64,000 nucleotides of DNA from Alphaproteobacteria bacterium (GTDB lineage: Bacteria > Pseudomonadota > Alphaproteobacteria > Rickettsiales > UBA998): contig RDZH01000012.1 in NCBI GenBank assembly GCA_004293935.1, positions 62,001 to 126,000 of the forward strand, written 5' to 3'. Numbering within the stretch: position 1 is the first letter of the stretch; every line of letters begins with the position of its first letter. Positions 16,805 through 26,874 of the stretch are shown in pieces. The notes beneath the pieces are model-generated. The model was given only the letters and a program-made list of their open reading frames with translations. It searched no databases and had not been told where the DNA came from. The translations under genes were made by a program, and so were the position numbers.

Positions 16805-17995
16805 TCACCCTCCTATCGTTACAGCAGACGGCATAGCACTACGTGCAGCTTCGCGCTCCACAATACTCATCGTAGGATCATGCGCCAATATCAGACCTGC
16901 ACGATTCTCTTGAGACGGCGCACCCATAGTTTTCTCACGAGCAATCATCGGCGCAACTTCTGCCCCTTGCATGACCGTTGTCTTTGGCTTACTAACCTCA
17001 TCCACCAATTTCGCAACTTCAGGATAGGCTTGATGAAGTGCCTTGTCTTTTTCTGACATAGGCTCTTTAACTCCAGAAGGAGCTTTCGCAACTGCATCAA
17101 TCACCTTATCTTTTTCGGCATATTGTGGCACGACATGCGTCACGTGATTGGTTAACGCGTCAAGTTTAGCTTGCGCACTTTCAAGCACGACCTCATTGGC
17201 AATACCTCGGACATATTGCCCCTCAAAATCTTGACGAAGCCCCGCAGCCGTTGCCCGCAATGCCTCATGTTCCTCACGCGATTGACGCACATTCTCAGCA
17301 GCTTTCATTGCAGCCACCCCTCCTGCCACAATAGCGACCGCTGCAATCGCAACGCCCGTCCATTTTGCAGATTCAACCGACGCATTGCCTCCAGCAACGA
17401 GAGCTGTTTTTAGAGCGCCCACGCTCTTTTCAGCTTCCTGAAATTTTTCAAGTTCCGCTGTAGATAGCTTCCCTGAAGCATGCAAAGTTTTTATGTGTTT
17501 CGCTATATCGTCACTAAATTCAGCTACACCGCTAAGCATCGTATCAATATCAGGCTTGTTCCAACAAAACATGTTAAGCCACCCGCCATTCACTTCTCTT
17601 ATGGCGTGATGAATAGTATTAGTCACATCCTTAGCTGACCCATGATATGCTTTTGCTACCGCATCAACAAGTTCTTGCTTTTGAATATTTTCGACCGTTT
17701 TAAACGCTTCCGTCACAGTCGTAAGCGTATTATGTTCCACATGGCATGAAATACGTGCAGCTTGCGCCACTACCCAGCCACCTAGAGCCGCCAAAAATCC
17801 GTTCTGCACCCCTGCACCAATAGCCGCTTCTGATTCCGTAGGACCAGCATAGGGTTGACCAATCACGCGCATCACACCGGGATTCGCAAAATTAGGCAAC
17901 TCACTCGCAGGGAGCGTTTGCAACTTTTGCTGCGCAAGAATATAATCGCGCTCTTGCATCATAGCTTGTGTGGTTAGTGGAGGAGTGAGTGCCAT
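16805..17995 (-). CDS. hypothetical helical membrane protein
   Basis: A 396-residue protein from the ATG at 17995, chosen because AGGA sits 8 nt upstream (an ATG 6 nt earlier would be too close). A hydrophobic patch lies at about 70-85 (GFLAALGGWVVAQAA) and a strong alanine/valine transmembrane-like helix near 210-230 (WTGVAIAAVAIVAGGVAAMK). Long charged helices follow (REEHEALRATAAGLRQDFEG). No signal peptide or known domain is seen. It is the first gene of the pair with 15931-16800. Confidence 0.65.
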   Translation of the reverse strand: MALTPPLTTQAMMQERDYILAQQKLQTLPASELPNFANPGVMRVIGQPYAGPTESEAAIGAGVQNGFLAALGGWVVAQAARISCHVEHNTLTTVTEAFKTVENIQKQELVDAVAKAYHGSAKDVTNTIHHAIREVNGGWLNMFCWNKPDIDTMLSGVAEFSDDIAKHIKTLHASGKLSTAELEKFQEAEKSVGALKTALVAGGNASVESAKWTGVAIAAVAIVAGGVAAMKAAENVRQSREEHEALRATAAGLRQDFEGQYVRGIANEVVLESAQAKLDALTNHVTHVVPQYAEKDKVIDAVAKAPSGVKEPMSEKDKALHQAYPEVAKLVDEVSKPKTTVMQGAEVAPMIAREKTMGAPSQENRAGLILAHDPTMSIVEREAARSAMPSAVTIGG

Positions 17996-18060
17996 AGACA
18001 TATTCCTAGTTCATGTACATTCATCATACCCATTTGATATGACAATATCATGACAAATGT

Positions 18061-19614
18061 CTATTTTTTTGGATTTTTTTGCAGCCATCGTTGCAGATCA
18101 GAACGCTTCACTACGCCCGTCCCCACGATTCCGACCCCATACGTCACCGTTCCTGCAACAATCAACAGACTCAAAGAAGATACTTGCCACGCCAACTGTG
18201 TGCTATGCAGCCATGGGGATAAACCAGATTCGCATAATTCCAATAGCACTGCCATCCCCAAAACCGCCACAACGATTTTCATACTCCATTGTATCAACTC
18301 CCGCGAAGGGCTAAACACGCCCTTTTTCTTCAGCAGATAGCCCAACAAACAGGCATTCAACCATCCAGAAATAGAAGTCGATGCTGCAAGCCCCACATGC
18401 TGATAATATTGGCTAAGAATCAAATTTCCCACCAAATTAACGCACATGCAGATAAGGGCAATTTTTACAGGCGTTTTCGTATCTTGCGCCGCAAAGAAAC
18501 TACTGGAAAACACTTTAATCATCAGAAAAGAAGGCAGTCCCCATGCATAGGCAATCAAGGCGGGGATCACTGCATTACTATCGGAGGCATCAAATTGCCC
18601 ATGTTCATACATGATACGGATGATCGGATCAGCAATAGCAATCAACGCCACGGTTGCGGGAAGCCCAACCAGCAGGCAAAAGCGTAACGCTTCATCAATA
18701 GCGCGCCGTGCTTCCTCATGTTCATTAGCGCGAATATGGCGCGAAAGCATCGGCAACAACGCGGTAGCAATGGCAATACCAATCACGCCCAACGGCAACT
18801 CATAGAGGCGATCCGCATAATAAAGATAGGATACTGCAGAATCCATATAACTTGCAAGCACCATATCGATCAACTGATTCACCTGCACAATGCCCGCACT
18901 AAAAGCAACAGGGACAAATTTATGCATCATGGTGCGTACATCATCATCCCATACGGGCTTCTGCACACGAGGCAAAACACGAAACCGCATCGTTGCATGG
19001 ATCATCCATGCTAATTGCAAAATACCCGCCAACAACACACCATACGCAAGCGCATGTGCATCAGTTTTGGTGATGCCCGTGACGCATGTCGCGGTAAAAA
19101 TCATCGCAATATTCAACAATACGGGGTTAAGCGTACTCGCTACAAATTTATCATAGCTATTCAATATGCCACTAAGCAAACTCACCAGCGAGATAAATAT
19201 CAGATAGGGGAAGGTGATGCGACTCAACTCAATGGTGAGTGCGCGAATTTCTGGCGAAGCATGAAAGCCTGGAGCGATCAGCGCGAGTATTTCACCCATG
19301 AAATACATACTCACGGCACTGACAAGAATCAACACCACAATAAGTGCAGACATGATGCTGGATGCAAAGTGCATCGCCACTTCTTTGCCTTTCACCTTCA
19401 ACATTCCTGCAAACATTGGAAGGAAGGCAGCATTAAACGCGCCTTCAGCAAATAATTTTCTAAAAAAATTGGGGATTTTGAATGCGACTAAAAAGGCATC
19501 ACTCAAGGGGCCCGCCCCCATAATGTCTGCTACAAGCACATCGCGTATAAATCCAAAGACACGCGAAAGCAAGGTAAGCAAACCAACAGTAGCGGAAGAG
19601 CGCAACAACGACAT
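18061..19614 (-). CDS. murJ: lipid II flippase MurJ
   Basis: Flips the peptidoglycan precursor lipid II across the inner membrane. The 517-residue protein has the MviN/MurJ signature from the first residues (TVGLLTLLSRVFGFIRDVLVA), the FFRKLFAEGAFNAAFLPMF motif, and about 14 hydrophobic helices along its length. It follows rpsR by 33 nt on the same strand, so it may be partly cotranscribed with the ribosomal genes. Length is normal for the family. Confidence 0.95.
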   Translation of the reverse strand: MSLLRSSATVGLLTLLSRVFGFIRDVLVADIMGAGPLSDAFLVAFKIPNFFRKLFAEGAFNAAFLPMFAGMLKVKGKEVAMHFASSIMSALIVVLILVSAVSMYFMGEILALIAPGFHASPEIRALTIELSRITFPYLIFISLVSLLSGILNSYDKFVASTLNPVLLNIAMIFTATCVTGITKTDAHALAYGVLLAGILQLAWMIHATMRFRVLPRVQKPVWDDDVRTMMHKFVPVAFSAGIVQVNQLIDMVLASYMDSAVSYLYYADRLYELPLGVIGIAIATALLPMLSRHIRANEHEEARRAIDEALRFCLLVGLPATVALIAIADPIIRIMYEHGQFDASDSNAVIPALIAYAWGLPSFLMIKVFSSSFFAAQDTKTPVKIALICMCVNLVGNLILSQYYQHVGLAASTSISGWLNACLLGYLLKKKGVFSPSRELIQWSMKIVVAVLGMAVLLELCESGLSPWLHSTQLAWQVSSLSLLIVAGTVTYGVGIVGTGVVKRSDLQRWLQKNPKK

Positions 19615-19647
19615 AGATTAAATGTTGCACTCCCTCCGCATCACGCC

Positions 19648-19998
19648 TTATTGGCTAACATAAGGCATCAAAGCAAGATTACGCGCTTGTTTGATAGCAC
19701 GCGCCATTTTGCGTTGTTTTTTCGCACTTACCGCCGTGATACGCGCAGGCAAGATTTTGCCACGCTCAGAAACAAAACGGCTCAGTAATTTCACGTCTTT
19801 ATAATCCACCACAGGCGCACCCTCACCACTAAGAGGGCATGTACGGCGTTTGCGCACAAAAGGCTTGCGTTGCGTTTGGTTATATCCACCTGATGATGCG
19901 CCATTTTGCCCAGCACCATTGCCACGTCCGCCTTCATAGCGATCACCACCGCCACCATAAGGACGATCTGAATTTTGTTGTTTACGTTCATATACCAT
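19648..19998 (-). CDS. rpsR: 30S ribosomal protein S18
   Basis: 116 residues. The last ~70 residues are canonical S18 ([20 protein letters not shown], then [20 protein letters not shown]). The first ~42 residues are an unusual Gly/Asn/Gln-rich low-complexity extension ([19 protein letters not shown]). It follows rpsF by 29 nt, the normal S6-S18 gene order. Confidence 0.95.
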   Translation of the reverse strand: MVYERKQQNSDRPYGGGGDRYEGGRGNGAGQNGASSGGYNQTQRKPFVRKRRTCPLSGEGAPVVDYKDVKLLSRFVSERGKILPARITAVSAKKQRKMARAIKQARNLALMPYVSQ

Positions 19999-20027
19999 GA
20001 GATTGATTCCTTATTTTCTTCTGAGAA

Positions 20028-20381
20028 TTATATCGCTAAATCGAACTCACGCTCATCATCCTGACGGATAGGAGCAGATGGCTCTGGTGAAATAGCATCG
20101 ACTTTGATGGTGAGTTGACGCATCACTGCCTCATCAAGCCCCAAAAGACGCTCCACTTCTGCCAAAGAACCCGCGTTCCCAGAAAACCCAAAAAAGACAT
20201 AATGCCCTTTTTGCGCTTTATTAATTGGATAAGCCAACTTACGCAGCCCCCAATTTTCTTGTTTGACCAACGTCACACCTTGCTGTTTTGCTACATCCAC
20301 CGTGCGGCTTGCCAAAGCATCCACCTCTTGTGCCGTCAAATCAGGGCGCAACACAATTGTTAATTCGTAATGATTGATCAT
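20028..20381 (-). CDS. rpsF: 30S ribosomal protein S6
   Basis: 117 residues from the ATG at 20381, which is preceded by GGTGAG and matches the family N-terminus (MINHYELTIVLRPDL). The S6 fold is visible in WGLRKLAYPINKAQKGHYVF and MRQLTIKVD. S6 pairs with S18 on the small-subunit platform, and its gene is followed by rpsR. It is divergent from the CinA-like gene. Confidence 0.95.
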   Translation of the reverse strand: MINHYELTIVLRPDLTAQEVDALASRTVDVAKQQGVTLVKQENWGLRKLAYPINKAQKGHYVFFGFSGNAGSLAEVERLLGLDEAVMRQLTIKVDAISPEPSAPIRQDDEREFDLAI

Positions 20382-20467
20382 GTTTCTCACCAAATTGAAA
20401 AGATTAAGACTCGTCACTATACAGAAAAAGCCATGCGATGCAACAAAATTCTTCAACCATTTTTGCT

Positions 20468-20496
20468 TTGCACACACCCATCAGATCAATTATACT
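20468..20496 (+). promoter_or_regulatory. promoter placing the transcript start at the ATG of 20504
   Basis: TTGCAC (20468-20473), a 17-nt spacer and TATACT (20491-20496). Seven nucleotides separate the -10 box from the ATG, and no Shine-Dalgarno is present. This is one of the clearest leaderless arrangements in the window. Confidence 0.6.
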
Positions 20497-20503
20497 GCCA
20501 GCC

Positions 20504-21250
20504 ATGAAACAAATGCGCGCATGTGTGATTATTATTGGCAATGAGATTTTATCGGGGCGCACCCAAGATACGAATCTGCAATGGCTCGCTCGATCACTCG
20601 GTGAATTGGGCATTGCACTGGTGCGTGCGCACATCATCCGCGATGATGCCAATGAAGTGGTTGCCACCATCAATCACGCCCGCAGCCATTATGATTATGT
20701 GTTCACCACGGGGGGTATAGGGCCAACCCATGATGATATTACCACGGCATGTGTAGCGCAGGCATTTAACGTCCCCGTCGTGCGTGATGCCGAAGCACAG
20801 CGTAGGCTTCATGCCTATTATCCGCCTGAAAAACGTAATGATGCCCGTATGAAAATGGCAGATATACCCCAAGGGGCAACACTCATTGATAATCCCGTGA
20901 GTGCCGCCCCCGGATTTCACATAGACAATGTCTTTGTCATGGCGGGCGTTCCTACGATTATGCAAGCAATGTTCTTTGATATTAAAGCACGATTACGGCA
21001 CGCCCCGCCAATGCATACACGCACCATCCACACCCTTACCCCTGAAGGCGATCTAGCGGCTGTGTTATGCGCCGTCCAAACCGCCTATCCGCAGATAGAA
21101 CTTGGCTGCTATCCGCATATGCGCGGCGGCAAATTCAGTACATCCTTAGTGATGCGTGGCATGGAAGCCGCAGATGTTGACGAAGTCGCTCTCCAGATTC
21201 AAGAACGCCTCCGTCCTTTAGGGGTGAATTTCACCGAGGCGGAACTTTGA
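20504..21250 (+). CDS. CinA/MoaB-like molybdopterin-binding-fold protein
   Basis: 248-residue member of the COG1058 family (CinA N-terminal domain). The MoaB/Mog-type fold shows in ACVIIIGNEILSGRTQDTN at the N-terminus and VFTTGGIGPTHDDITTACVA in the middle, followed by the PGF and FVMAGVP segments. It lacks the C-terminal nicotinamide-nucleotide amidase (PncC-like) domain of full-length CinA. Members of this family are reported to act on ADP-ribose or NMN by-products, but function here is not certain. Its 3' end overlaps the convergent pseudopilin-RCC1 gene by 20 nt. Confidence 0.85.
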   Translation: MKQMRACVIIIGNEILSGRTQDTNLQWLARSLGELGIALVRAHIIRDDANEVVATINHARSHYDYVFTTGGIGPTHDDITTACVAQAFNVPVVRDAEAQRRLHAYYPPEKRNDARMKMADIPQGATLIDNPVSAAPGFHIDNVFVMAGVPTIMQAMFFDIKARLRHAPPMHTRTIHTLTPEGDLAAVLCAVQTAYPQIELGCYPHMRGGKFSTSLVMRGMEAADVDEVALQIQERLRPLGVNFTEAEL

Positions 21251-23390
21251 CATAAAAGCGTTCAGCGCGATTGCTTGGGTTACGTATTTCAATCTCAGTG
21301 ACAGGGTGAATGGTTGCCCCAACGGCAGGAATCACAGTACCCGCAACATTAGTCCCACCAAACTCACCATGTTGATTGATGCCCCAGCAATAATATTGCC
21401 CCGTACTCCGAACTGCACAGCCATAACGCTCATGATTCATGCCGTCCGAAAGGTTGGTGGCAACATAACGCCAATCCGTGATATGTTGCGCTATTTGCAC
21501 GGGCGTAAATACAGCATCATTGGCAGGGGCAGGGTTTGGTGCGGTTGCCAGACTCATAAAATTATTACGATTTTGTCCCCAGCAATAGAGCAATCCTGAA
21601 CCGCGTATCCCGCATGTGACGTGCGTACCTGTGGCAACAAACGTCCAATCATCAAAGGTTGCCCCTGCAATACGTACCTCTTTCGGAATGTTCACATCAG
21701 CATGTGAAGGGGCGAATACCGTAGTTGTACCATCCGAATTACCATCCCCCACTTGTCCACTGCCATTGCGTCCCCAACAAAAGAGCCTTCCCGTGCCACG
21801 AATACCACATACTGCCGTTCCTGAGGTGCGTATATAACGCCAATCACTCTCACTTCCCACTTGCACAGGCACTGTGCTATTGCTCCATGTGCCATTGCCT
21901 AATTGCCCTGAAGAACCTGATCCCCAGCAATAAGCGCGACCTTTCTTAATCCCGCAACTTACAGGACGCACATGCACAGTGTCTGGCGTGCTGCAATTCG
22001 TGCAGCCACCGCCCGTAGTGATCATTTCCCAACCAAGCTGATCATTATCAAGGCTTGGTGGATTGGTTGGCACGCTCACGGAAGAATTCTCATGCATATT
22101 TCTCCCTAATGCCCCAACATTGGCTTCAAATGCTTCATTATGCCCCGGTGTAGAGCTGGACATATCCCCGCCCATGCCCCAACATACCGCACCATCGGAG
22201 CGCAAACCACATCCCGTGTACATGCCCACTGCAATATTGCGCCAATTATTATCATGCGGGGCAATAGAGTTCACATCCGCTGTATAGCTTGCGCCCGTAC
22301 CATTATACGCATTGCCAATGATCGAATAAAGTTTATCAAATCCATCCCTTTTCACTTCTCCCCAGCAACGCGCTCCGCCTGCTTGGGTGATAGCGCACAT
22401 CGAGCTATAGCCAGATGGTGCAAGAGTACGCCATGAACCATTGGTGCGTTCGCGCACAAAGGAAGGTGACGATATAGGAATGCCACATTGGCAACGCCCT
22501 AATTGCCCGAGATTATTCATACCAGAGCAGTAAATATGATGTTCCCGCGTCATAAGGCAGTTAAAGTTCAGACCAACCGAGATCGGATGCTGATCGGGAT
22601 TGGTGATGGCAGTACGCGCCACAGGCTGCACTTGTTCCTGCCCTCTCCACAACATATAATCATCATAATAAAGTGCATTCGTCACATCCGCAGTTAAATT
22701 ACGCGCACTGAGGATCGGGATAAAATCCAACGATGCCGTAGCAGGCAAGGTACAATTTCGACTTTCCAATGTTCCAGTGGAACACGGGGCATGGAGTGCG
22801 CCCATACGATTATACGCACCAATCCCTTTTTCCCCATGGCTTACCAACACAAAAATGGCACTCCCCGCATTTTGCGAATTCGTCACAAAACGGCTATTAG
22901 CAACATCTGCTGCTACTTGCACTGAACCAAGACCAAATGTTGAAGAAGCCACATGCCCTTTATCAATCACATACATCACACGGCGATCCCAGCCATCATA
23001 GGCAACATGCTCCTCAATCCCTAAAGTGCGAAACGGCACAAAGCCAATATAGGCATTATTGCTTGCGTGCGCGCCATGACATGCGGATGGTGTCATGCCA
23101 CGTTCCATTCCATAGGATGCAGTCGTGCTTGCATCTGTCATGAGTGCCGGGCATGGATAGCGACCTTGGGTGCGTTGAAATTGCTGCAATGCACGCGCAA
23201 TCACTTCTAAATTACGATCCGTTGCCTGCGACACCGCAACGGTGCGTTGCAAATCCGCCGTTGACACCCCCATAAAGACCAATGTTGCGAGTACAACCAA
23301 TACAACGCTCATTTCAATAAGCGTAAAACCACTTTTTTTGTTCACAGCGGTAGAAATATCAGATTGATGGGGTGCGGGATGTGCGTTCAT
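21231..23390 (-). CDS. pseudopilin fused to a seven-repeat RCC1-like propeller
   Basis: A 719-residue protein. Residues 1-20 are a polar prepilin leader followed by GFTLIEMSVVLVVLA, the type IV prepilin / type II pseudopilin processing site (cleavage after Gly, N-methyl Phe, Glu at +5) and helix. Residues about 50-250 resemble the globular region of secretion-type pseudopilins (LQQFQRTQGRYPCPAL). From about 265 to 700 come seven RCC1-like repeats, each with paired cysteines and a CWG turn: IYCSGMNNLGQLG, ARCWGEVK, AVCWGMGG, AYCWGSGSSGQLG, LFCWGRNGSGQVG, LYCWGQNRNN, YYCWGINQHGEFG. Seven repeats would close one beta-propeller. No pilus assembly genes are adjacent. The start has no obvious ribosome site. 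Confidence 0.85.
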   Translation of the reverse strand: MNAHPAPHQSDISTAVNKKSGFTLIEMSVVLVVLATLVFMGVSTADLQRTVAVSQATDRNLEVIARALQQFQRTQGRYPCPALMTDASTTASYGMERGMTPSACHGAHASNNAYIGFVPFRTLGIEEHVAYDGWDRRVMYVIDKGHVASSTFGLGSVQVAADVANSRFVTNSQNAGSAIFVLVSHGEKGIGAYNRMGALHAPCSTGTLESRNCTLPATASLDFIPILSARNLTADVTNALYYDDYMLWRGQEQVQPVARTAITNPDQHPISVGLNFNCLMTREHHIYCSGMNNLGQLGRCQCGIPISSPSFVRERTNGSWRTLAPSGYSSMCAITQAGGARCWGEVKRDGFDKLYSIIGNAYNGTGASYTADVNSIAPHDNNWRNIAVGMYTGCGLRSDGAVCWGMGGDMSSSTPGHNEAFEANVGALGRNMHENSSVSVPTNPPSLDNDQLGWEMITTGGGCTNCSTPDTVHVRPVSCGIKKGRAYCWGSGSSGQLGNGTWSNSTVPVQVGSESDWRYIRTSGTAVCGIRGTGRLFCWGRNGSGQVGDGNSDGTTTVFAPSHADVNIPKEVRIAGATFDDWTFVATGTHVTCGIRGSGLLYCWGQNRNNFMSLATAPNPAPANDAVFTPVQIAQHITDWRYVATNLSDGMNHERYGCAVRSTGQYYCWGINQHGEFGGTNVAGTVIPAVGATIHPVTEIEIRNPSNRAERFYVKVPPR

Positions 23391-23624
23391 AGAGACTACA
23401 TTAACGATAAGTTGAGATTAATACTCTTATCATTATATGTAAATATCAGTTAATAAAATTATAATAGACGCGCACTATGTGGCAAAATAGCTGCTTTTTT
23501 ATCCAAAGTCGGTGCGATTTTTGTACGTTCATGGAATCAGACTCACAGGATAGGGCGCGAGGATAGTAATGCTAGGCTCTATTTTTAAGAACAAACCCAT
23601 CCAACCATGTGACAGAACAAAAAA

Positions 23625-23646
23625 AATGCCTCACTAAGGAGGCATT
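23625..23646. terminator. bidirectional terminator downstream of 16S rRNA
   Basis: AATGCCTC-ACTAAG-GAGGCATT is an 8-bp perfect stem with T-runs on both sides (GTTTTTCTT on the plus strand, TTTTTT on the minus strand). It ends the 16S transcript about 120 nt after the mature 3' end. Between it and the start of the pseudopilin gene (23391-23624) I see only AT-rich sequence and no supported gene. Confidence 0.75.
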
Positions 23647-23671
23647 GTTTTTCTTCATGTTGAAGTTAAGA

Positions 23672-23696
23672 TAAAATGCTTGGGAACGGATGGTAG
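23672..23696 (-). other. 3' arm of the pre-16S processing stem
   Basis: These 25 nt are complementary to 25453-25477 with one mismatch, so the precursor can fold back across the whole 16S gene. This is the expected substrate for RNase III cleavage. A second inverted repeat (TATGATATG at 23712-23720 with CATATCATA at 23753-23761) lies between this arm and the mature 3' end. Confidence 0.7.
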
Positions 23697-23768
23697 TGCT
23701 GTTTCTTTAAGTATGATATGGGAAAGAAGGGAGGGAAAAATTATCTTTCTCTCATATCATATCCTTAG

Positions 23769-25262
<1,494 letters not shown>

Positions 25263-25452
25263 TATAAGAATCGAATCCTGCTTTGTTGTTCAAAGCAATT
25301 TTTCAGAAATCACGCACATATCATCTTAGGTTCAAAGCCACAATGTGGACTTACATACATCCCTAATTTGACACGCGTTCAAAAATTAACGTGTGTTTTA
25401 TTTGGTACGATGATATGCACGCTTATGTGACCAAGTCACTTTTTTGATGCAT

Positions 25453-25477
25453 CTACCATCCGTACCCAAGCATTTTA
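25453..25477 (-). other. 5' arm of the pre-16S processing stem
   Basis: Complementary over 25 nt (24 matches) to 23672-23696 on the other side of the 16S gene. It lies in the ~285-nt transcribed leader (25263-25547), which also has a smaller hairpin (ACACGCGTT / AACGTGTGT around 25371-25396). No gene is seen in the gap 25263-25688. Confidence 0.7.
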
Positions 25478-25553
25478 CTATCTCTATCAACATCGGTTAT
25501 TCACCGAACCGCTTTGCGTTTTTTCGTTTTGCGTTTCATCGCTGCGGGATGTC

Positions 25554-25582
25554 TGTATAACCAATATCACCACCCACGTCAA
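25554..25582 (-). promoter_or_regulatory. 16S rRNA promoter
   Basis: On the minus strand TTGACG (25577-25582), a 17-nt spacer and TATACA (25554-25559). The ~80 nt upstream are very AT-rich, like an UP element. Predicted start near 25547. Confidence 0.7.
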
Positions 25583-25688
25583 CAACAAAAATCATGTTTT
25601 TTGCATTTTTTTGTTAAGTCATTGTTTTTTATAGTTACAAAATCATGCGTTTTTCTGCTCTTATGACAATTCTGATGCGTGACATATC

Positions 25689-26102
25689 ATGTTCCTTGAC
25701 TTAGTTGTGAGAACAACCTATCCTCTAATGCATACTTTACTACTTCGCGAACCTATGACGCACTCATTTGTTTTTGAATTTCTTCATGACATTTGTCCAA
25801 CGGATGAAAAAATTGAGGAAATTCTTACTAGCCTTTGCTCGCAACCAGACTATAAACCGCTAGCAAAGTTTGAAATGCTTATGTCCATGTCCTTTGAGCT
25901 TAAAGAAGCTATGTCGGACGGGGGCATCATCAACATTGCTGATGGCAAACTTTTCTTGTGTTCACGGAATGGCAATCGCCTTTTCACAGTTTCACCAGAT
26001 TTGGCGAAACTCGCACTTTGGAAAAAGATGCACAAAACGAGTCGGGAGTACGTTAAAAACTTCCTAGGGGACAATCTCTCCTTAGAAGATTTCCAACTCT
26101 AG
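25689..26102 (+). CDS. hypothetical protein
   Basis: Unrecognised protein of up to 137 residues, soluble, helix-rich in the first half (EFLHDICPTDEKIEEILTSL, KFEMLMSMSFELKEAM) with a beta hairpin (GIINIADGKLFLCSRNGN). The start is uncertain. A -35/-10 pair TTGACT (25696-25701) and TATCCT (25719-25724) with 17-nt spacing lies inside the longest frame, so translation more likely starts at the ATG at 25728 (leaderless-like) or 25755, giving 124 or 115 residues. It is divergent from the 16S gene and followed by a strong terminator. Confidence 0.6.
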   Translation: MFLDLVVRTTYPLMHTLLLREPMTHSFVFEFLHDICPTDEKIEEILTSLCSQPDYKPLAKFEMLMSMSFELKEAMSDGGIINIADGKLFLCSRNGNRLFTVSPDLAKLALWKKMHKTSREYVKNFLGDNLSLEDFQL

Positions 26103-26113
26103 GCTCTAATGAC

Positions 26114-26154
26114 ACGTAAAAAAAGCCTCTGCATATGCGGGGGCTTTTTTACGT
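26114..26154. terminator. bidirectional terminator
   Basis: A long hairpin, ACGTAAAAAAAGCCTCTGC and GCGGGGGCTTTTTTACGT around an ATAT loop, with an A-run on the 5' side and T-run on the 3' side. It ends the gene at 25689-26102. Confidence 0.8.
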
Positions 26155-26180
26155 CCGCACGCTCCCCCTCAAAAATATGA

Positions 26181-26210
26181 TTGCGTTTCTCCTATGAAGT
26201 ACTGTATCTT
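26181..26210 (+). promoter_or_regulatory. promoter placing the transcript start at the ATG of 26218
   Basis: TTGCGT (26181-26186), an 18-nt spacer and TATCTT (26205-26210). The -10 box ends 7 nt before the ATG at 26218. No Shine-Dalgarno is visible. Confidence 0.45.
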
Positions 26211-26217
26211 GATGCGC

Positions 26218-26733
26218 ATGATGAAACCTATTTCTTTTTATAGTCTTATTAGTGCAACCTTTATGCTTGTTTCTCTCACGGCATGTGATGATGAGCGAGC
26301 AACAAGCTATCCACAAGCGATGGAGCTCAAACGCGCCAAAAGCCGTGGCAAAATTACGGGGGATGGTCTGACGATCTCGGGCGCGCCTGAAGATGAATCA
26401 GGGGGCGCATCGCCTATTGGTGTCAATAGCTTTTTATGGCGTGCTACGCTGGATTCTATTGCCTTTTTGCCAATCCTTTCTGCCGATCCTTTTGGGGGCG
26501 TGGTATTGACTGATTGGTACGAAGATCCGAATCATGCAGGGGAACGCTATAAGCTCAACATTTTGATCCTTGATAAAGCATTACGTGCGGATGCGCTAAA
26601 AGTGAACTTATTCCGTCAAGTACGTTCTGCAACGGGATGGAGCGACACTGCCCCCAATCCAGATGCAGCACGGGCTATTGAAGATGCCATCCTCACACGG
26701 GCGCGGGAACTTAAGCTAAAAAGTGGCGGGTAA
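26218..26733 (+). CDS. DUF3576 lipoprotein
   Basis: Alphaproteobacterial DUF3576 protein of about 171 residues. A signal peptide (FYSLISATFMLVSLTAC) ends in a lipobox whose Cys becomes the lipidated N-terminus. The family core follows: SPIGVNSFLWRATLDSIAFL, LSADPFGGVVLTDWYEDP and ERYKLNILILDKALRADALK. The role is unknown, and it is predicted to sit on the periplasmic face of a membrane. I prefer the ATG at 26218 over 26194 and 26212 because of the promoter position. A palindromic repeat follows 25 nt downstream. Confidence 0.88.
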   Translation: MMKPISFYSLISATFMLVSLTACDDERATSYPQAMELKRAKSRGKITGDGLTISGAPEDESGGASPIGVNSFLWRATLDSIAFLPILSADPFGGVVLTDWYEDPNHAGERYKLNILILDKALRADALKVNLFRQVRSATGWSDTAPNPDAARAIEDAILTRARELKLKSGG

Positions 26734-26757
26734 AGAGCGTACTCTATATTTATCCTT

Positions 26758-26812
26758 GTCACTCCTGCGAGGGCAGGAGTCCAGCTCTGGAGCCTGCCTT
26801 CGCAGGCATGAC
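26758..26812. repeat. dispersed palindromic repeat, copy 1
   Basis: Two hairpin halves, GTCACTCCTGCG...GGCAGGAGTCCAG and CTGGAGCCTGCC...GCAGGCATGAC. It is one of about nine intergenic copies of the same family in this window. Confidence 0.7.
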
Positions 26813-26874
26813 GCTCCGTGAGGCTTATTCATATAAAACAAAAGCATATATCGCTTCATTATGCACAACTCAGC

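Noticed and set aside
23461-23620. Possible small RNA in the gap between the pseudopilin gene and the 16S terminator
   Set aside because: No promoter-terminator pair in a consistent direction and no recognised RNA fold.
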